Positions 10,601 through 22,680 of a DNA stretch of 64,000 bases are shown piece by piece. A program made the position numbers and the translations under genes. Under the pieces are notes generated by a model that did no database searches, was not told the origin of the DNA, and saw nothing but the letters and a program-made list of their open reading frames with translations. This DNA comes from Owenia fusiformis. Taxonomy: Eukaryota; Annelida; Polychaeta; Sabellida; Oweniidae. The DNA lies in NCBI GenBank assembly GCA_903813345.2, contig CAIIXF020000009.1, positions 8,428,030-8,492,029 of the forward strand, given 5' to 3'. Each line of letters begins with the position of its first letter. Within the stretch, counting starts at the first letter, position 1.

Positions 10601-13544
10601 TAGGGATCAATTTAACCAAGTACCAAGCGGGGATTTTGCATGTGAAACAAACGTGTGTCAGAAAGACTCGGTAGACAATGAAAATTTGCGTCAGAGTTGC
10701 AAAAATGTGAGTAAAAAACGTAAAAAATTGCGTTAACGCCACCTCTGGAATGTATATTCAATGCAGAGTAATGAGAAAATCAGTCAAGGCCATGACTTGA
10801 AACTTCAGCGTATCAAAATAACCTGCTGTCCAACATTATCAAATATAAAATACATCTGCAGTTCATACTGTTATTCTGTCTTCCGTCTATTTGTTAGTGA
10901 ATGTAGATAATTTCATTCTTGAAAAATGTCGATTTTCAAAAGAAGTTTGTTGATCCCAAGGGATTAACTTTGTTTTACATATCTGTCAATATTTGGATGT
11001 CATCCCTTACCTCTTCTGGGTCTCTGTAGAAGAACAGATCGACCATGACATCCCATGGCACTTCACGGCTGATTGTTCCTCGGAGTCTGAGCACCTCACG
11101 GGCGAGGAGGTACCACATGAGTCCAATAGAGTGTGATCCCTTGTTGTTACATGGGATAGCAACATCTACGTGACGGAGAGGAGAATCAGTGTTACAGAGG
11201 GCTACAACTGGGATGTTGACATAGGATGCCTCAGTCAATGGCTGGTGGTCAGTACGGGGGTCTGTCACTACCAATAGACGAGGTTCACGGAAAGCAGCCT
11301 ATAACACAATTGGAAAGATATTAATTTTGGAAAGTCTGGTGTAAATTAGACATGAACTGAACATACAAAAATATTTATGGATAGGAAAATGGAAATCCAA
11401 AAATAATTGTTACATTGATTGAGAAACTTCTTAAAGATCAACACTAAGGTCAAAGTGAATACTAGAACAAGAACACAAATGTGTACAAAATGTCCCCACC
11501 AAGTGGTGATCCCGTGAAATGGTTATCCTGAAAATGAGTAGACAAGACTTTACCAACACAATTTGAGGACGGAAAATCCAAAGTGGCCACCTTAAAATTT
11601 ACCCAGAATGCCAAAAATTTAGTCAGTACTAGATTTTCATACTAAGAACCACCCCTGAAAATTTGAAATTGATCCGTCACACAGTTAACCAGAAAACATG
11701 TAAACAAGACTTTACAGACACGATTTCAGGATGAAAAATCCAAAATGGCTGCCTTGACATTTACCAAGAATGTCAAAAAACTAATCTGTTTGTAGATTTT
11801 CATACTAAGAATCATCCCTGAAAATATGAAATTGATCTACCAAACGGTTCACCTGAAAACGGGTAGACAAGACTTTACAGACAAGATTTTAGGACAGAAA
11901 ATCCAAAATGGCTGCCTTAACATTTACGCAGAATGCAAAAAAAGTAATCAGATGTAGATTTTCATACAAAGAATCATCCCTGAAAATTTGAAATTGATCT
12001 ATCAAACCGTTCTCCTAAAAACGCGTAGACAAGACTTTACAGGCAAGATTTTAAGACGGAAAATCCAAAATGGCTGCCTTGACATTTACCCAGAATGCAA
12101 AAAAACTAATCAGTTCTAGATTTTCATACTAAGAATCATTCCTGAAAATTTGAAATTGATCTACGAAACAGTTCACCTGAAAACGAGTAGACAAGACTTT
12201 ACAGACAAGATTTTAGGACGGAAAATCCAAAATGGCTGCCTTGACATTTACCCAGAATGCCAAAAAACTAATGAGATCTAGATTTTTATACTAAGAATCA
12301 TCCCTGAAAATTTGAAATTGATCCACCAAACGGTTCACCTGAAAACGCACAGACAAGACTTCACAGACAAGATGAGTTTTTGCTGATTTCTTTTTACAAA
12401 ATTATCACATATAACTACTGTTAACAATAAAGTAGGCTTTTACAGCAAAGTACATCTGAAATTATTTATAAAGCTACTAAATAGTTAAAGTATGAAAACT
12501 CAAAAACACCATTCAATATGATACAAAGTATTATCGCGCGCTAACTTTTCTTAAGACATTCAAAATGGCTGACATGACTGAGCTAGCAGGTCCAAAACCT
12601 AATCAGATCTAGAATGAAGTGAGCTGAATAAGATGTTAAAGTTTTAAAAGCAACTGTGAAGCAGTTTTTCTTAATGTTTGCAGACAAGGATTTTAGCATT
12701 TGACTTCAAAATGGCCGACAGGAAGTAGGTATCGAGTTAATTTTTTTTCATCCACATCTGTATGCACTCATAAGTTATCCCTGAAAATTTGAAGGTGATA
12801 TCTGTAGCGGTTTTGGAGTAAACTGCCGGACGTACGGACAGACGGACAGACAGACGGACGGACGCGCCTAGGCCGACAATATGGCCCCACACTATGTGGT
12901 GGGGACATAAAAAGTAACTGTACAGAGAAGTATATTTAATCAACTGAATCTATACCTGAATCTGATTGGTGAATGTTCCAGGTGTGAAACGTCCAGCAAT
13001 AGGTGTTGCTCCGGTGTAGTGAGCGAACTTCAAGACGGCACGCTGACCATATGGTCGAGCTGAGATGATACATACATCAGCTGGGTTCTCTATAGCAGCA
13101 ATAGCACGGGCAGCAAGCAAGAGCTTCTCCCATGTTTTGCGGACATTGATGATGAAAACACCTGGGAAAGTATTAACAATCATGATATTGTCATTTGAAA
13201 CAGGGATCAACATATAAAACAATTCCACAAATCAGATGGAGATATCATTCAGCTATTATATGCAAAAAAAACAATTAAAAAAGGTTGAAATTATTTTATT
13301 GCACCAAACCTCTTATGATATCTTACAATGTGCCAAGTAATATGATTTTATACATTTGAATTTTGTTTAAAATGAATATGACTTTTAAACTATTTTATCA
13401 ATTGCACGTACCATCAGGCTTCCTTTTGAAGACATACGATTCCATTTGGAAGTCACAGTTTGTGGCCCCAAGGTGGGTGCCACAAGCAAGGAACTTGGTG
13501 ACATCTTCTTCCTTGAGGGTAAGAGCGCTTAAACCTCCGGACAT
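7679..13544 (-). CDS. RPSA: 40S ribosomal protein SA (laminin-receptor-like), five coding exons
   Basis: Coding exons on the minus strand: 13544-13412, 13161-12956, 11298-11011, 8350-8225 and 7876-7679 (stop TAG). All junctions are AG/GT, and the exons join in frame to 316 codons plus stop. The protein follows the RPSA/uS2 family: start [15 protein letters not shown], then [19 protein letters not shown], the [20 protein letters not shown] block across an exon end, [25 protein letters not shown]-type strands, AIPCNNKG, and [13 protein letters not shown]. The acidic tail with VPSVPI and W-A repeats (EWAAP, DWAAP, NWA at the end) is typical. It is a component of the small ribosomal subunit. Exon 2 upstream of the ATG begins at an acceptor near 13577, so a non-coding first exon should lie further upstream; I could not place it. 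Human RPSA is 295 aa; the extra length is in the tail. Confidence 0.96.
8582..9045. repeat. Dispersed repeat in an RPSA intron (copy of 36982-37465)
   Basis: Starts GACAATCAGTGATGTCCC and runs through GAACAACCAACTGTCAGA to CATCAGGGGGTTACTC. The same words occur in the same order and direction at 36982-37465 with many differences. It has no coding sequence that survives in both copies. Likely a non-autonomous transposon of unknown class. Confidence 0.7.
11462..12910. mobile_element. Repeat element with 163-bp internal units, inside RPSA intron
   Basis: One end reads ACAAATGTGTACAAAATG then TGTCCCCACC; the other ends GTGGTGGGGACAT, giving a short terminal inverted repeat (ATGTCCCCACCA). Inside, CAAAATGGCTGCC recurs at 11741, 11904, 12066 and 12229 (spacing 162-163), each unit also holding ATCATCCCTGAAAATTTGAA. 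The far side has a GGAC/GGACA microsatellite at about 12833-12872. A reverse-oriented copy is at 20199-22070 and a fragment at 17113-17236. No protein is encoded. Class unknown. Confidence 0.75.
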
Positions 13545-13599
13545 CGTGAGTTGGTTTTATGTGTTACGTTTACCAACCTAAAATGTACAAAATAGTTAG

Positions 13600-14100
13600 A
13601 TATGCGGGCAAATCATTGAAACAAGATATATGTTGAGTCAAAGAGTAACTTGGGGGTATGACGATATGACTTGCGATCTGTTCATTAGTTGACTAACATT
13701 ATCTTAAATTCAATGATAGGTTGAATTAAATTATGCAAATTAAGGTGGCCTAAAATGCTGCTTATTTTTTTGTAAAGCCACTCAGTAAAATTACGATTTC
13801 TCTGCATCCTGATGTCCAATCAAGATGATTCGAGTATCTATGTTTCTGACACGTTTGGGCATCTGGGAATGACAACGACTACCCAAAGTTTGCATGCAAT
13901 ATTGACGTTATTCATGACTGAAATCGGGAAGACAAAATTATGTGATATTCTTTCAGAATTGTTTATAATTTTATTATCCTTTTATTGACATTTTGTATCA
14001 GTTACATGATACACTGGTCACTAAATCACTACAAACTGCTACTACAACTATAAAAATAATTATTATACCGTGTGATGCACACTGCTAAACATATTAATCT
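13600..14100. other. Upstream region of RPSA, no clear element
   Basis: The RPSA promoter and first non-coding exon should be near or beyond this stretch. I see no TATA box or pyrimidine-rich start that I could defend. Confidence 0.3.
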
Positions 14101-14186
14101 AAATTCTGAAACCATGAATTCAGCGCTTGCATTAGGTTAGAAAATTTGTGAGTCCCAAGGACACAATTTTTTTAAAAAAGAAAAGG

Positions 14187-14985
14187 AAGTACTTCAGCGC
14201 TCCAATACTTGCACGGAAGGATAATAATGATGTATGACATAGTTAGAGAACAAAAGCCCGGGATAAACTTAATTCGTGTTTGAAAGGTCACTATTGTTCA
14301 GCTGTCCATTTCTCCGTTGGACAGCCATAAGTTTCAAAATCTAACATGGCTCTCGAAGTGAGTGAGATTCGATAATTGCCTTAGGTCTTACTTCCTGCGA
14401 AAGCTATTTGGATTTTGATATAATAGCTTTCCCACGGAGCATTTGGACAACTCAATGATCGTGACCTGTGAAATCGAATTAAGTCGATCCGCGGCTTACT
14501 TTTGGTCTCTAACTGTGTCTTACATCAGTATCATCAATCCGTGTAAGTATTGGAGCGCTGGAGTACTTCTTTTTCGATCAAGACTTGTAATTGTTAGTCG
14601 AGTGAATCGTTTTACTGCCAAATTCCAATATGGCGGTTTCTGCTCGGACACTTTCGTAAATCTCCGGAGGTTGTCCGAACCTAACTTATTCTCAAAATTC
14701 ATTTCGTTTGTTGCGTATCTCGCACCTAGCAAACCGCCATATTGGAAATAGGTCTGTAAAACTTTAACTCGATGAACAATTTACAAGTCTTGATCGAAAA
14801 AGAAGTACTCCAGCGCTCCAATACTTACACGGATTGATGATACTGATGTAAGACACAGTTAGAGACCAAAAGTAAGCCGCAGATCGACTTAATTCAATTT
14901 CAAAGGTCACTATTGATCAGCTGTTCAATTCTCCGTTTGAGAGCCATAAGTTTCAAAATCTAACATGGCTCTCGAAGTGAGTAAC
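14187..14985. repeat. Large imperfect palindrome plus a third direct copy of one arm
   Basis: Left arm 14443-14640 and right arm 14731-14938 are reverse complements, sharing GTAAGTATTGGAGCGCTGG, TTTTTCGATCAAGACTTG and CAATATGGCGGTTT. A third copy (14187-14366) lies in the direction of the right arm and, like it, ends AACATGGCTCTCGAAGTGAG. The opposing ORFs at 14443-14751 and 14520-14732 are a by-product of the palindrome. The structure suggests a foldback or MITE that was rearranged. Confidence 0.7.
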
Positions 14986-15832
14986 TTAGATCTATACTTT
15001 ATTTTGCACCTGAAAATAACATGTGCAGGTACAGGATTTCATTCAAAAAGGTTGTTTGGAAAGAATAACCTGGTCAAGTTGATCAGTAAACTCAACTCAA
15101 ACAAGGATCATTCAAATATTCATTTTCGAAAAATAAAAAGCACGAGTGGAAAAATAAAAAATTAGGATTTTGGATGAAAAAAGTGAAGATGGATACATGT
15201 AAATCACCCAATTGCCCTCCTACACATAGTTAAGTGTATTATATGGAGTATATTACAATCTTGAAAGGTTACTATCGATAATTAAAGAGAAATCAGAGAA
15301 AATGTGGAGAAATCTTACAAAGTACAAACGCCAAGTGGAGATTCACGTCGAAAAGAGGACGAATTGATTCGGGGCTTCCAGATTTGAGATCAGAGAAAAC
15401 TTTACGACATTCTAAGGAAGTAACTAGCATTTGAAGCACGCACTGGAGATGTAATTGTGTATTCTCTACTTTATAGTTCATGAATCAATTAGTATTGTAG
15501 TTGATTTTGCCTATATAAGAGAGAAAATTAGTAATATACACGACAATCAATTAAAAACTACTTCCGGTTTCTAAAAGAGCAGTTCGTTCAGTGTATCATT
15601 CGTAATTACAATCCAGCACACAGATGTAGTATTTCAGTGTTCTTATTTTCCTAACTAATAAGAATATTGTACATACGTCCAATAGACTTCTGGGAAGTTT
15701 AAAGTTAATTAAAAGACCAGTATTAGACACAATTTATGACTTTTGATGGTGGAGAGGTTCAGAGTTGACGACCCGGGGCCGGTGTACTGACTACTGATGT
15801 GAGTGTTCATATGATCATGGTCAGTCTTATGG
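14986..15832. other. No gene seen
   Basis: AT-rich unique-looking sequence. The ORFs at 14965-15165 and 15293-15481 have no recognisable motif. Confidence 0.35.
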
Positions 15833-16074
15833 CACTGGCGGATCCGGGGGAGGGGTGGCATGGGACTCTTTCTGAGGACCTCAAAATGGGACTTTCAGGG
15901 CATAATTTGTTTCATGCCTTTTTTAGGGCGAATTAACAAAAATGGGTCTTAGATTTTCTATTACGGCCGGGCCCAATTTTTAGTTTTAGGGGCCCAACAT
16001 TTTTTCCTGACTCTTGTTAGCTTATAAAACGGGCAGGGGATCAGATGACCCCTCCCCTGGCGTATCCAAAGGTG
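15833..16074. mobile_element. Probable MITE with CACTGGCGGATCC-type end
   Basis: Left end CACTGGCGGATCCGGGGG; right end CCCCTGGCGTATCC, an imperfect inverted match. Such C- and G-rich termini are common in hAT-like MITEs of animals. No clear target duplication was found. Confidence 0.4.
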
Positions 16075-16332
16075 AAGAGGAAAAGGAAACTAAAGTAGGT
16101 TCCATATTTTAGGTTATTCAAAACACTCGAGGGGGAGCCAGTATTAAAATCTCAAAACCGGGTCCAATGAGGTAAAAAGTAGGTCAAAGTACCAGTTTTT
16201 GGTTTATTTTTTACTTCTTACATGAAAAACAACATATGATATTTTGAAAGCCAGAAAAGTGTGATAAATGTGACAGATAGATATAAGATCTAACGTTTTA
16301 GGACAAAAACTACCTCGGGTAAATCTTTCCCA

Positions 16333-16440
16333 GTGGCGGATCCGGGGGGGGGGGGGGCATGGGGCCCTCCCCCTAAATTGGGCCCAAAAAGATTTTGGGA
16401 CAAAAAGGCCTTAAGGCCCTGAAAAGTATTTTAAGGGTCA
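16333..16440. mobile_element. Truncated copy of the same GGCGGATCC-ended MITE
   Basis: Begins CAGTGGCGGATCCGGGG followed by a long G run, with the same GGGCCC-rich interior words as 15833-16074; no right end found. Confidence 0.35.
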
Positions 16441-16983
16441 GATCACTAAATTCATGATTGCATTGAAAAGCTTTGAATGCTAATTTTCAAGAATGGATGT
16501 ATTACCAAAAAAGAAAATATGAAGAATTCATATCGTTAGTTTCGAGAGATTATTAAGTGTCAAGTTTTGTCTCTAGTGACTGCATATGTTACTGAATATC
16601 TCATCAAGTGACCTGAACTACAGCAGCTAAAATAAGCATACCGAAATATTATAATTCAGTATGATTCGGAGAAGGTGATTATACAGTTATAAGGGATTAT
16701 AGCAATTTATTTATTATCTTACAATTTAGCTCAATTCTTGAATTTGAAGATCTACTGCTATATTGTTTAATATGCATTATACAATAGATCGATTTGATGG
16801 TAAGAACTAGTATGTAATATGATCGATTTTACCTTTTTTGTCATCATTGCTTAGGAATACAATAATACCATTCCAATTAATGATAACTCATATATAGTAT
16901 GTGATATATGATCGATTTATAATTTGTCGGTAGAACATAACAAGATGTGTATGTTTTGTTTATGTCAAAATATTAGATCTTGT

Positions 16984-17080
16984 CCATAGGCGTAACCAGG
17001 GGGGGGGGGCATAACCAATAAATTGTAAAATTCAAGATAGATCGACCCCCCCCCCTGACCGAAAGCTGGCTATGCCTCTG
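16984..17080. mobile_element. Short MITE with G-run and C-run ends
   Basis: CATAGGCGTAACCAGGGGGG at the left is mirrored by CCCCCCCCTG then GGCTATGCCTCTG at the right, with a 30-bp AT-rich middle. Confidence 0.45.
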
Positions 17081-17112
17081 TTGTTTTCTATAAATCGGTA
17101 AATACCTCGTAT

Positions 17113-17236
17113 AGAACTACAAGAACACAAATGTGTACAAAATGTCCCCACCAATAGGTGATCCCGTCAAATGGATATTCTGAAAATGAGTAGACAAGAC
17201 ATTACCAACACAATTTGAGGACGAAAAATCCAAAAA
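17113..17236. mobile_element. Terminal fragment of the TGTCCCCACC repeat family
   Basis: GAACACAAATGTGTACAAAA followed by TGTCCCCACCAATAGGTG is the same end as at 11462 and, inverted, at 22070. It stops after about 125 bp at a CCAAAAAATTG junction. Confidence 0.75.
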
Positions 17237-17265
17237 ATTGTTTTGACTTTTGGAATCTGTTTTCC

Positions 17266-17840
17266 AAGACCATATGTTATCATGGAATGGCTCATTTATA
17301 AGATGACATCCCCCTTCATAATAAACCTATTCATCAGATTAATTAAGACATTCAATCCAACGCCTAGTGTTATCATGGAATGTCTCATCTATAAGATGAC
17401 ATCACCCTTCATAATAATCCTATTCATCAGATAAAGACATTCAATCCAAGGCCAAGTGTTATCATGGAATGGCTCATTTATAAGATGACACCCCCTTGAT
17501 AATAAACCTATTCATCAGATTAAGACATTCAATCCAAGGCCAAGTGTTATCATGGAATGTCTCATCTATAAGATGACGTCACCCTTCATAATAATCCTAT
17601 TAATCAGATATAGACATTCAATCCAAGGCCAAGTGTTATCATGGAATGGCTCATCATAAGATGACGTCATCCTTCATGATAAACCCATTCAACAGATAAT
17701 AAAGACATTCAATCCAAGGCCAAGTGTTATCATGGAATGGCTCATCTATAAGATGACGTCACCCTTCATGATAAACCTATTCAACAGATAAAGACATTCA
17801 ATCCAAGGCCAAGTGTTACCATGGAATGGCTCATCTCAGG
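17266..17840. repeat. Tandem repeat, unit about 89 bp, seven copies
   Basis: TGTTATCATGGAATG recurs at about 17275, 17368, 17457, 17545, 17634, 17725 and 17814 (spacings 88-93). Each unit also carries ATAAGATGAC and AGACATTCAATCCAAGGCCA. The ORF at 17243-17434 is two units read in one frame. Confidence 0.88.
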
Positions 17841-18600
17841 GTATCCTATGGATTGAATTGGATTCTGAAGTAACGTGGCTTTTTCTTTTTAACGTTTTGA
17901 TGAATGTAAACAAAGGAAGTTAGTTCGCTAAAGCCTAACATACACCAATACGACATGGTGGGACCTCCATTGATTTAACATTGGGTGGGACCTCTTGGAA
18001 ATTCGTTGAACGCCTTGGGATTCCTTGGGACTTGTCCCATGAAGCCCCATTGAGTCCCATGCGATTCGATGGGTTATCATTTGGCAAAGTCCCACGAAGC
18101 CCTATTGAGAATGAACCTGTTCATTCTTTCCATTGGGCATCGTGTGATTTTTGATCACGGGATGTGTCAGCTAACTTGGGATCAAAATGACCGCGTCAAA
18201 ACCTTCTTAACTAAATTACATCATTTTCGTGGGACTTGATGGGGTATGGAGGGACTTGATGAGACTCCATGGGGCAAAGTTAACAATTGCAAGGTCTCAT
18301 GGGACATTGTGGGACTCGATGGGGCATGGTGGGACTCAATGGGATTTGATGGGGCAAGTGGGAATGATTCTGCGCCTTTGGAATATGTTGGCCTTCACCT
18401 TAATAGGACCAAACTCGCGTTATGTCACATATCATAAGGAATGTCAACAAACCTACCACCACGGAATTGATCACTTGGAGAGGATGTAAAGCACTATTAT
18501 TTCCTTTGGCTTCAGGTTTTATGCACTTTCAGATTATTTCCCTCCTTGAACACCGCATCATTGCTCAACTAGAGGTAATTTTTATATAAACATAAGAGAC
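17841..18600. other. No gene; GGGACT-rich degenerate stretch
   Basis: 17950-18360 repeats variants of TGGGACTTGATGGGG and CCCATGGAG in both directions, giving overlapping spurious ORFs at 18229-18489 and 18246-18437. No conserved protein. Confidence 0.45.
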
Positions 18601-18656
18601 ATATGTTATTATGTTATACAACTAAACAATTTATGGCACATATAATACAAAGCATA

Positions 18657-18870
18657 TACATCCCCTCCATAAGGTTGGCAACTGCAAGTTTTCATATGAT
18701 AACATATCAACACCTGTCAATGTTTGAACCTCGATTTTGTTCCTTATTGCTTTATTTCAAAAGCTTGATGTCTTGTTTAAAATTGCCAAACAGCATGACA
18801 AGCTCTGATAAGTGATTCAAAGGGGGACTTCCCGTTACAAAACTTATGCACGTGTATGATGGGGAGTGTA
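18657..18870. mobile_element. Short Tc1-like MITE, 214 bp
   Basis: Begins TACATCCCCTCCATAAGG then TTGGCAAC, ends ATGATGGGGAGTGTA. These ends match those at 5096 and 32102, so it is a deleted or diverged member of the same terminal-repeat family. Confidence 0.6.
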
Positions 18871-18876
18871 ATATTG

Positions 18877-19309
18877 AACAAATATTTCACTCTATTGAGG
18901 TGAATACCTGTACATCTTTCACAAGTGATATTCCACGAAGCCCGAAGGGCGAGTGGAATATCACCTTGTGAAAGATGTACAGGTATTCACCGAAAATAGA
19001 GTGAAATATTTGTTTTATTATATCACTGTCTAGCTAAACATCCCTAATATTCATTAAGTCATTAAGTCTTCAGATATTTTTATGAATCTACTCGGTTCGT
19101 TTGCCATTTTGACTTAAACTGAACTAAATTATTTACACTGAACGAAAACAAATTCTTTGAAAATTTCCGGGAGCGTGGGATATCGCTAGATATCTCACGG
19201 TTGTCTTATCTGATTAGCATTGCCATTGAATATCGCCAGATATCCCACGACATGTGACCCGGTTTTGACCAATCATACTGTCGCTAGCTAGATAGTGATA
19301 TAATAAAAC
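18877..19309. repeat. Adjacent hairpin and inverted-repeat element
   Basis: 18877-19014 is a near-complete hairpin: arms of about 65 bp share AACAAATATTTCACTCTATT and ACCTGTACATCTTTCACAAG, around a small loop with GAAGCCCGAAGGGCG. Sharing its right edge, TTTTATTATATCACTG at 19013 is inverted as AGTGATATAATAAAA ending at 19309. The middle repeats GATATCGCCAGATATC-like words. Probably a palindromic MITE. Confidence 0.65.
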
Positions 19310-20198
19310 ATGTTATCATCATAGTTCATTCTTAACATACCATAACTATACATGAACAACATGAGGATAGAATGGCACCTGAAATACTTTTGAAAAATGT
19401 TATTAGTACACATACATGTATTTCCTATTGCTGACCACACATACCTTAAACGGTTTTATGGGGTATGGCAATGATAAGCTGTAAAAATATAAAATGGTAG
19501 ATAATGAATATGTTTAGCACATTATGATGTCACACATAGTGTTAAGATTTATTTAGAATAACACATTTTGCTATAATGATACACATTTTCTATTTGACCC
19601 TAGCAACAAGTTTAACAACTGAAGTGAAATGTACCCCGCCCCCTTTCTTGAATTTTTAGGGGAAAGTAAAGAGAAAAATCAGAAAATTAGATACATGTAC
19701 TTTTTATTGAAACTTATGGAAGAAATATTTGCTAACATCATCAGTGAAGTTTTTAATCAGGTTTTATACACCATAGGCCCTTACTGTTTTTTAAATGACT
19801 GATTAACAATCAAGTGATTAAGAAATTTTGAAGAGAAATTATGTACTTTTAGGGACAAATTATCCCATATCTCTACCGAAGTTTGTTGGATAAGACACAA
19901 ACTTTCAGGAATTCTTCATACATGCCTTATTGATATATTTACAATGTTTCATTATAATTGCAACATCCTCAAATTAGATATTAAATAGTTTCAAGCATAT
20001 GGTCAATCTCAAACTCGAAAATGATAAAATATGCTGACTCAGCACTTTTGAGCCTGCTTTGCAAGGGTTCACAAACTTTTTTCTACATGCCTTGGGGTCC
20101 CCTATAAGAATCTAAAGTCAAATTGAATCTAGGTGTTTTGGACACAAATGGCTTTGGCCGTAGTACTATAAATATCAAAGTAATATTTACAATCACCT
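19310..20198. other. No gene seen
   Basis: AT-rich spacer with short ORFs only and no recognisable repeat end. Confidence 0.35.
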
Positions 20199-22070
20199 TT
20201 TATTATGTCCCCATGGCCACCACATAGTGTGGGGCCATATTGTCGGCCTAGGCGCGTCCGACTGTCTGTCCGTCTGTCCGTCCGTCCGTCCGTACGTCCG
20301 GGAGTTTTCTCTAAAACCGCTACAGATATCACCTTCAAATTTTCAGGGATAACTTACGAGTGCCTATAGATGTGGATGAAAAAAATTTAACTCGAAACCT
20401 ACTTCCTGTTGGCCATTTTGAAGTCAAATGCTAAAATCCTTGTCTGCAAACTTTAAGAAAAACGGCTTCACAGTTGCTTTTAAAACTTTAACATCTTGTT
20501 CAGCTCACTTCATTCTAGATCTGATTAGGTTTTGGACCTTTAAGCTCAGTCATGTCAGCCATTTTGAATGTCTTAAGAAAAGTTAGCGCGCGATAATACT
20601 TTGTATCATATTGAATGGTGTTTTTGAGTTTTCATACTTTAACTATTTAGTAGATTTATAAATAATTTCAGATGTACTGTGTTGTAAAAGCCTATGTTAT
20701 TGTTAACAGTACTTATATGTGATAATTTTGTAAAAAGAAATCAGCAAAAACTCATAAAGACTTTTTTATTGTCGGCCATTTTGGATTTTTGGTCCCAAAA
20801 TCTTGTCTGTGAAGTCTTGTCTGCGCGTTTTCAGGTGAACCGTTTGGTGGATCAATTTCAAATTTTCAGGGATGATTCTGAGTATGACAATCTAGATCTG
20901 ATTAGTTTTTTAGCATTCTGGGTAAATTTCAAGGCATCCATTTTGGATTTTCCGTCCTAAAATCTTGTCTGTAAAGTCTTGTCTACGCATTTCCAGGTGA
21001 ACCGCTCTGTAGATCAATTTCAAATTTTCAGGGATGATTCTTAGAATGAAAATCTAGATCTGATTAGTTTTTTGGCATTCTGGATAAATGTCAAGGCAGC
21101 CATTTTGGATTTTCCGTCTTAAAATCTTGCCTGTAAAGTCTTTTCTACGCGTTTTTAGGTGAACCGTTTGGTAGATCAATTTCAAATTTTCAGGGATGAT
21201 TCTTAGTATGAAAATCTACATCTGATTAGTTTTTTTGCATTCTGCGTAAATGTTAAGGCAGCCATTTTGGATTTTCTGTCCTAAAATCTTGTCTACCCGT
21301 TTTCAGGTGAACTGTTTGGTAGATCAATTTCATATTTTCAGGGATGATTCTTAGTATGAAAATCTACAACAGATTAGTTTTTTGACATTCTGGGTAAATG
21401 TCAAGGCAGCCATTTTGTATTTTCTAGGGGTGAGACGAGTCGAAAAAATCCGATTCGAGTCGAATCCGATTCGAGTCAGAAAATGACGATTCGAGTTTCG
21501 AATCCGTTTCGAGTCAGATAAAGTGCGAACAACATCGCTTTTGACCGTTCGTATTTTTAATGCGTCAATGGTGGAAAGCCGGAAATATAAACAAACACAA
21601 TTCGTCGTAAGTTTATTCTGATTTTATTACATATATTCTTTCATTTATGTGTACATACAATATAATAATTTAATACAAGCATATCTAAGTCATTGAAACT
21701 TATATATTCAACGCAATATCGAGTAAAAACATGCATATTGACAGTATTTTTCTGAATTTTTTTATTTTTTCGAATTTTTTTCTCAACTCGAAAATGATTC
21801 GATTCATCAACTTCGACTCGATTCGACTCGACTCGAAGCCCCAAACCCGCGAGTCCTCGACTCATCGGGTTGTCGTCTCACCCCTAGTATTTTCCATCCT
21901 GAAAAAGTCTTGTTTACATGTTTTCTGGTTAACAGTGTGACGGATCAATTTTTTGGATTTTTCGTCCTCAAATTGTGTTGGTAATGTCTTGTCTACTCAT
22001 TTTCAGGATAACCATTTGACGGGATCACCTATTGGTGGGGACATTTTGTACACATTTGTGTTCTTGTAGT
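20199..22070. mobile_element. Second, inverted copy of the 163-bp-unit element
   Basis: Starts ATTATGTCCCCATGGCC, passes a GTCCGTCCGTCC microsatellite, and ends GGTGGGGACATTTTGTACAC plus TTTGTGTTCTTG, the reverse complement of 11462-12910. Units with GCCATTTTGGATTTT recur at roughly 163-bp spacing. It is interrupted by the hAT-type MITE at 21425-21886. The short ORFs (for example 20694-20960) are reading frames through the repeat. Confidence 0.78.
21425..21886. mobile_element. hAT-type MITE, 462 bp, with 8-bp target duplication
   Basis: Terminal inverted repeat TAGGGGTGAGACGA at 21425 and its complement ending at 21886. The flanking bases GTATTTTC are present on both sides (21417-21424 and 21887-21894), a perfect 8-bp target duplication as made by hAT transposases. 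The ends are followed inside by many GATTCGAGTC-type words. No transposase is encoded; the ORFs at 21641-21865 and 21731-21940 are shadows. Confidence 0.88.
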
Positions 22071-22076
22071 TCTATA

Positions 22077-22680
22077 CTGATCCTGTCCCTAGCCTCTCTG
22101 AGCTTACTCGGATTTAGAATGAAATAACTTTTGATTTTCTTTTAGAAGATACCCTGAAGTGTAGGAATCCATAAGTTATTTTTTCAGGTTTGGGTAAAAT
22201 CAATTTTTATGGCAGGTTATAGTGGCGCCATCTAGTGATTTTAAAGTTGCAGGGTGATAATCTTAATTAATTTTTTTTTCATCCAAACCTAATTTCATAT
22301 TTATTTTTTTGCTGTTTCCTTAGAGACTACTTCCTAAACTATGCATTTGAATTTTTAGGTGATCCTGGAAGGTCATTTGATGGGTCATTTTGCCTCAAAT
22401 ATACAGAAGCGCCACCTATAATCAAGGGTCTACCTTATAAAGTTTATTATTCTGAGGCTGTTATGGTAGATAAAATTGTTATTATTGGTGTAATAATTAG
22501 AACCATAAAGGGGACATATGATGCAGTATCAAATTAATATATGTGGGACATGGGAACTTAGAAAAAATATTTTTTGTAAAAGTGGAAGAAATTTGACAAA
22601 ATATCAGTTTTTACATATTACCAAATACATATGCTTTTTTATTTCTAAGGTAAACCTAACATGATGTAACAAGTAGAAAA
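22077..22680. repeat. Left arm of a roughly 600-bp inverted repeat
   Basis: From TCCTGTCCCTAGCCTC through AGGGTCTACCTTATAAAG and AATATATGTGGGACATGG to ATGATGTAACAAGTA. Its reverse complement is at 27380-27985 with few mismatches by eye. Confidence 0.85.

Noticed and set aside
14443-14751. 102-aa ORF with an opposing 70-aa ORF
   Set aside because: Both are frames through a palindrome; no motif.
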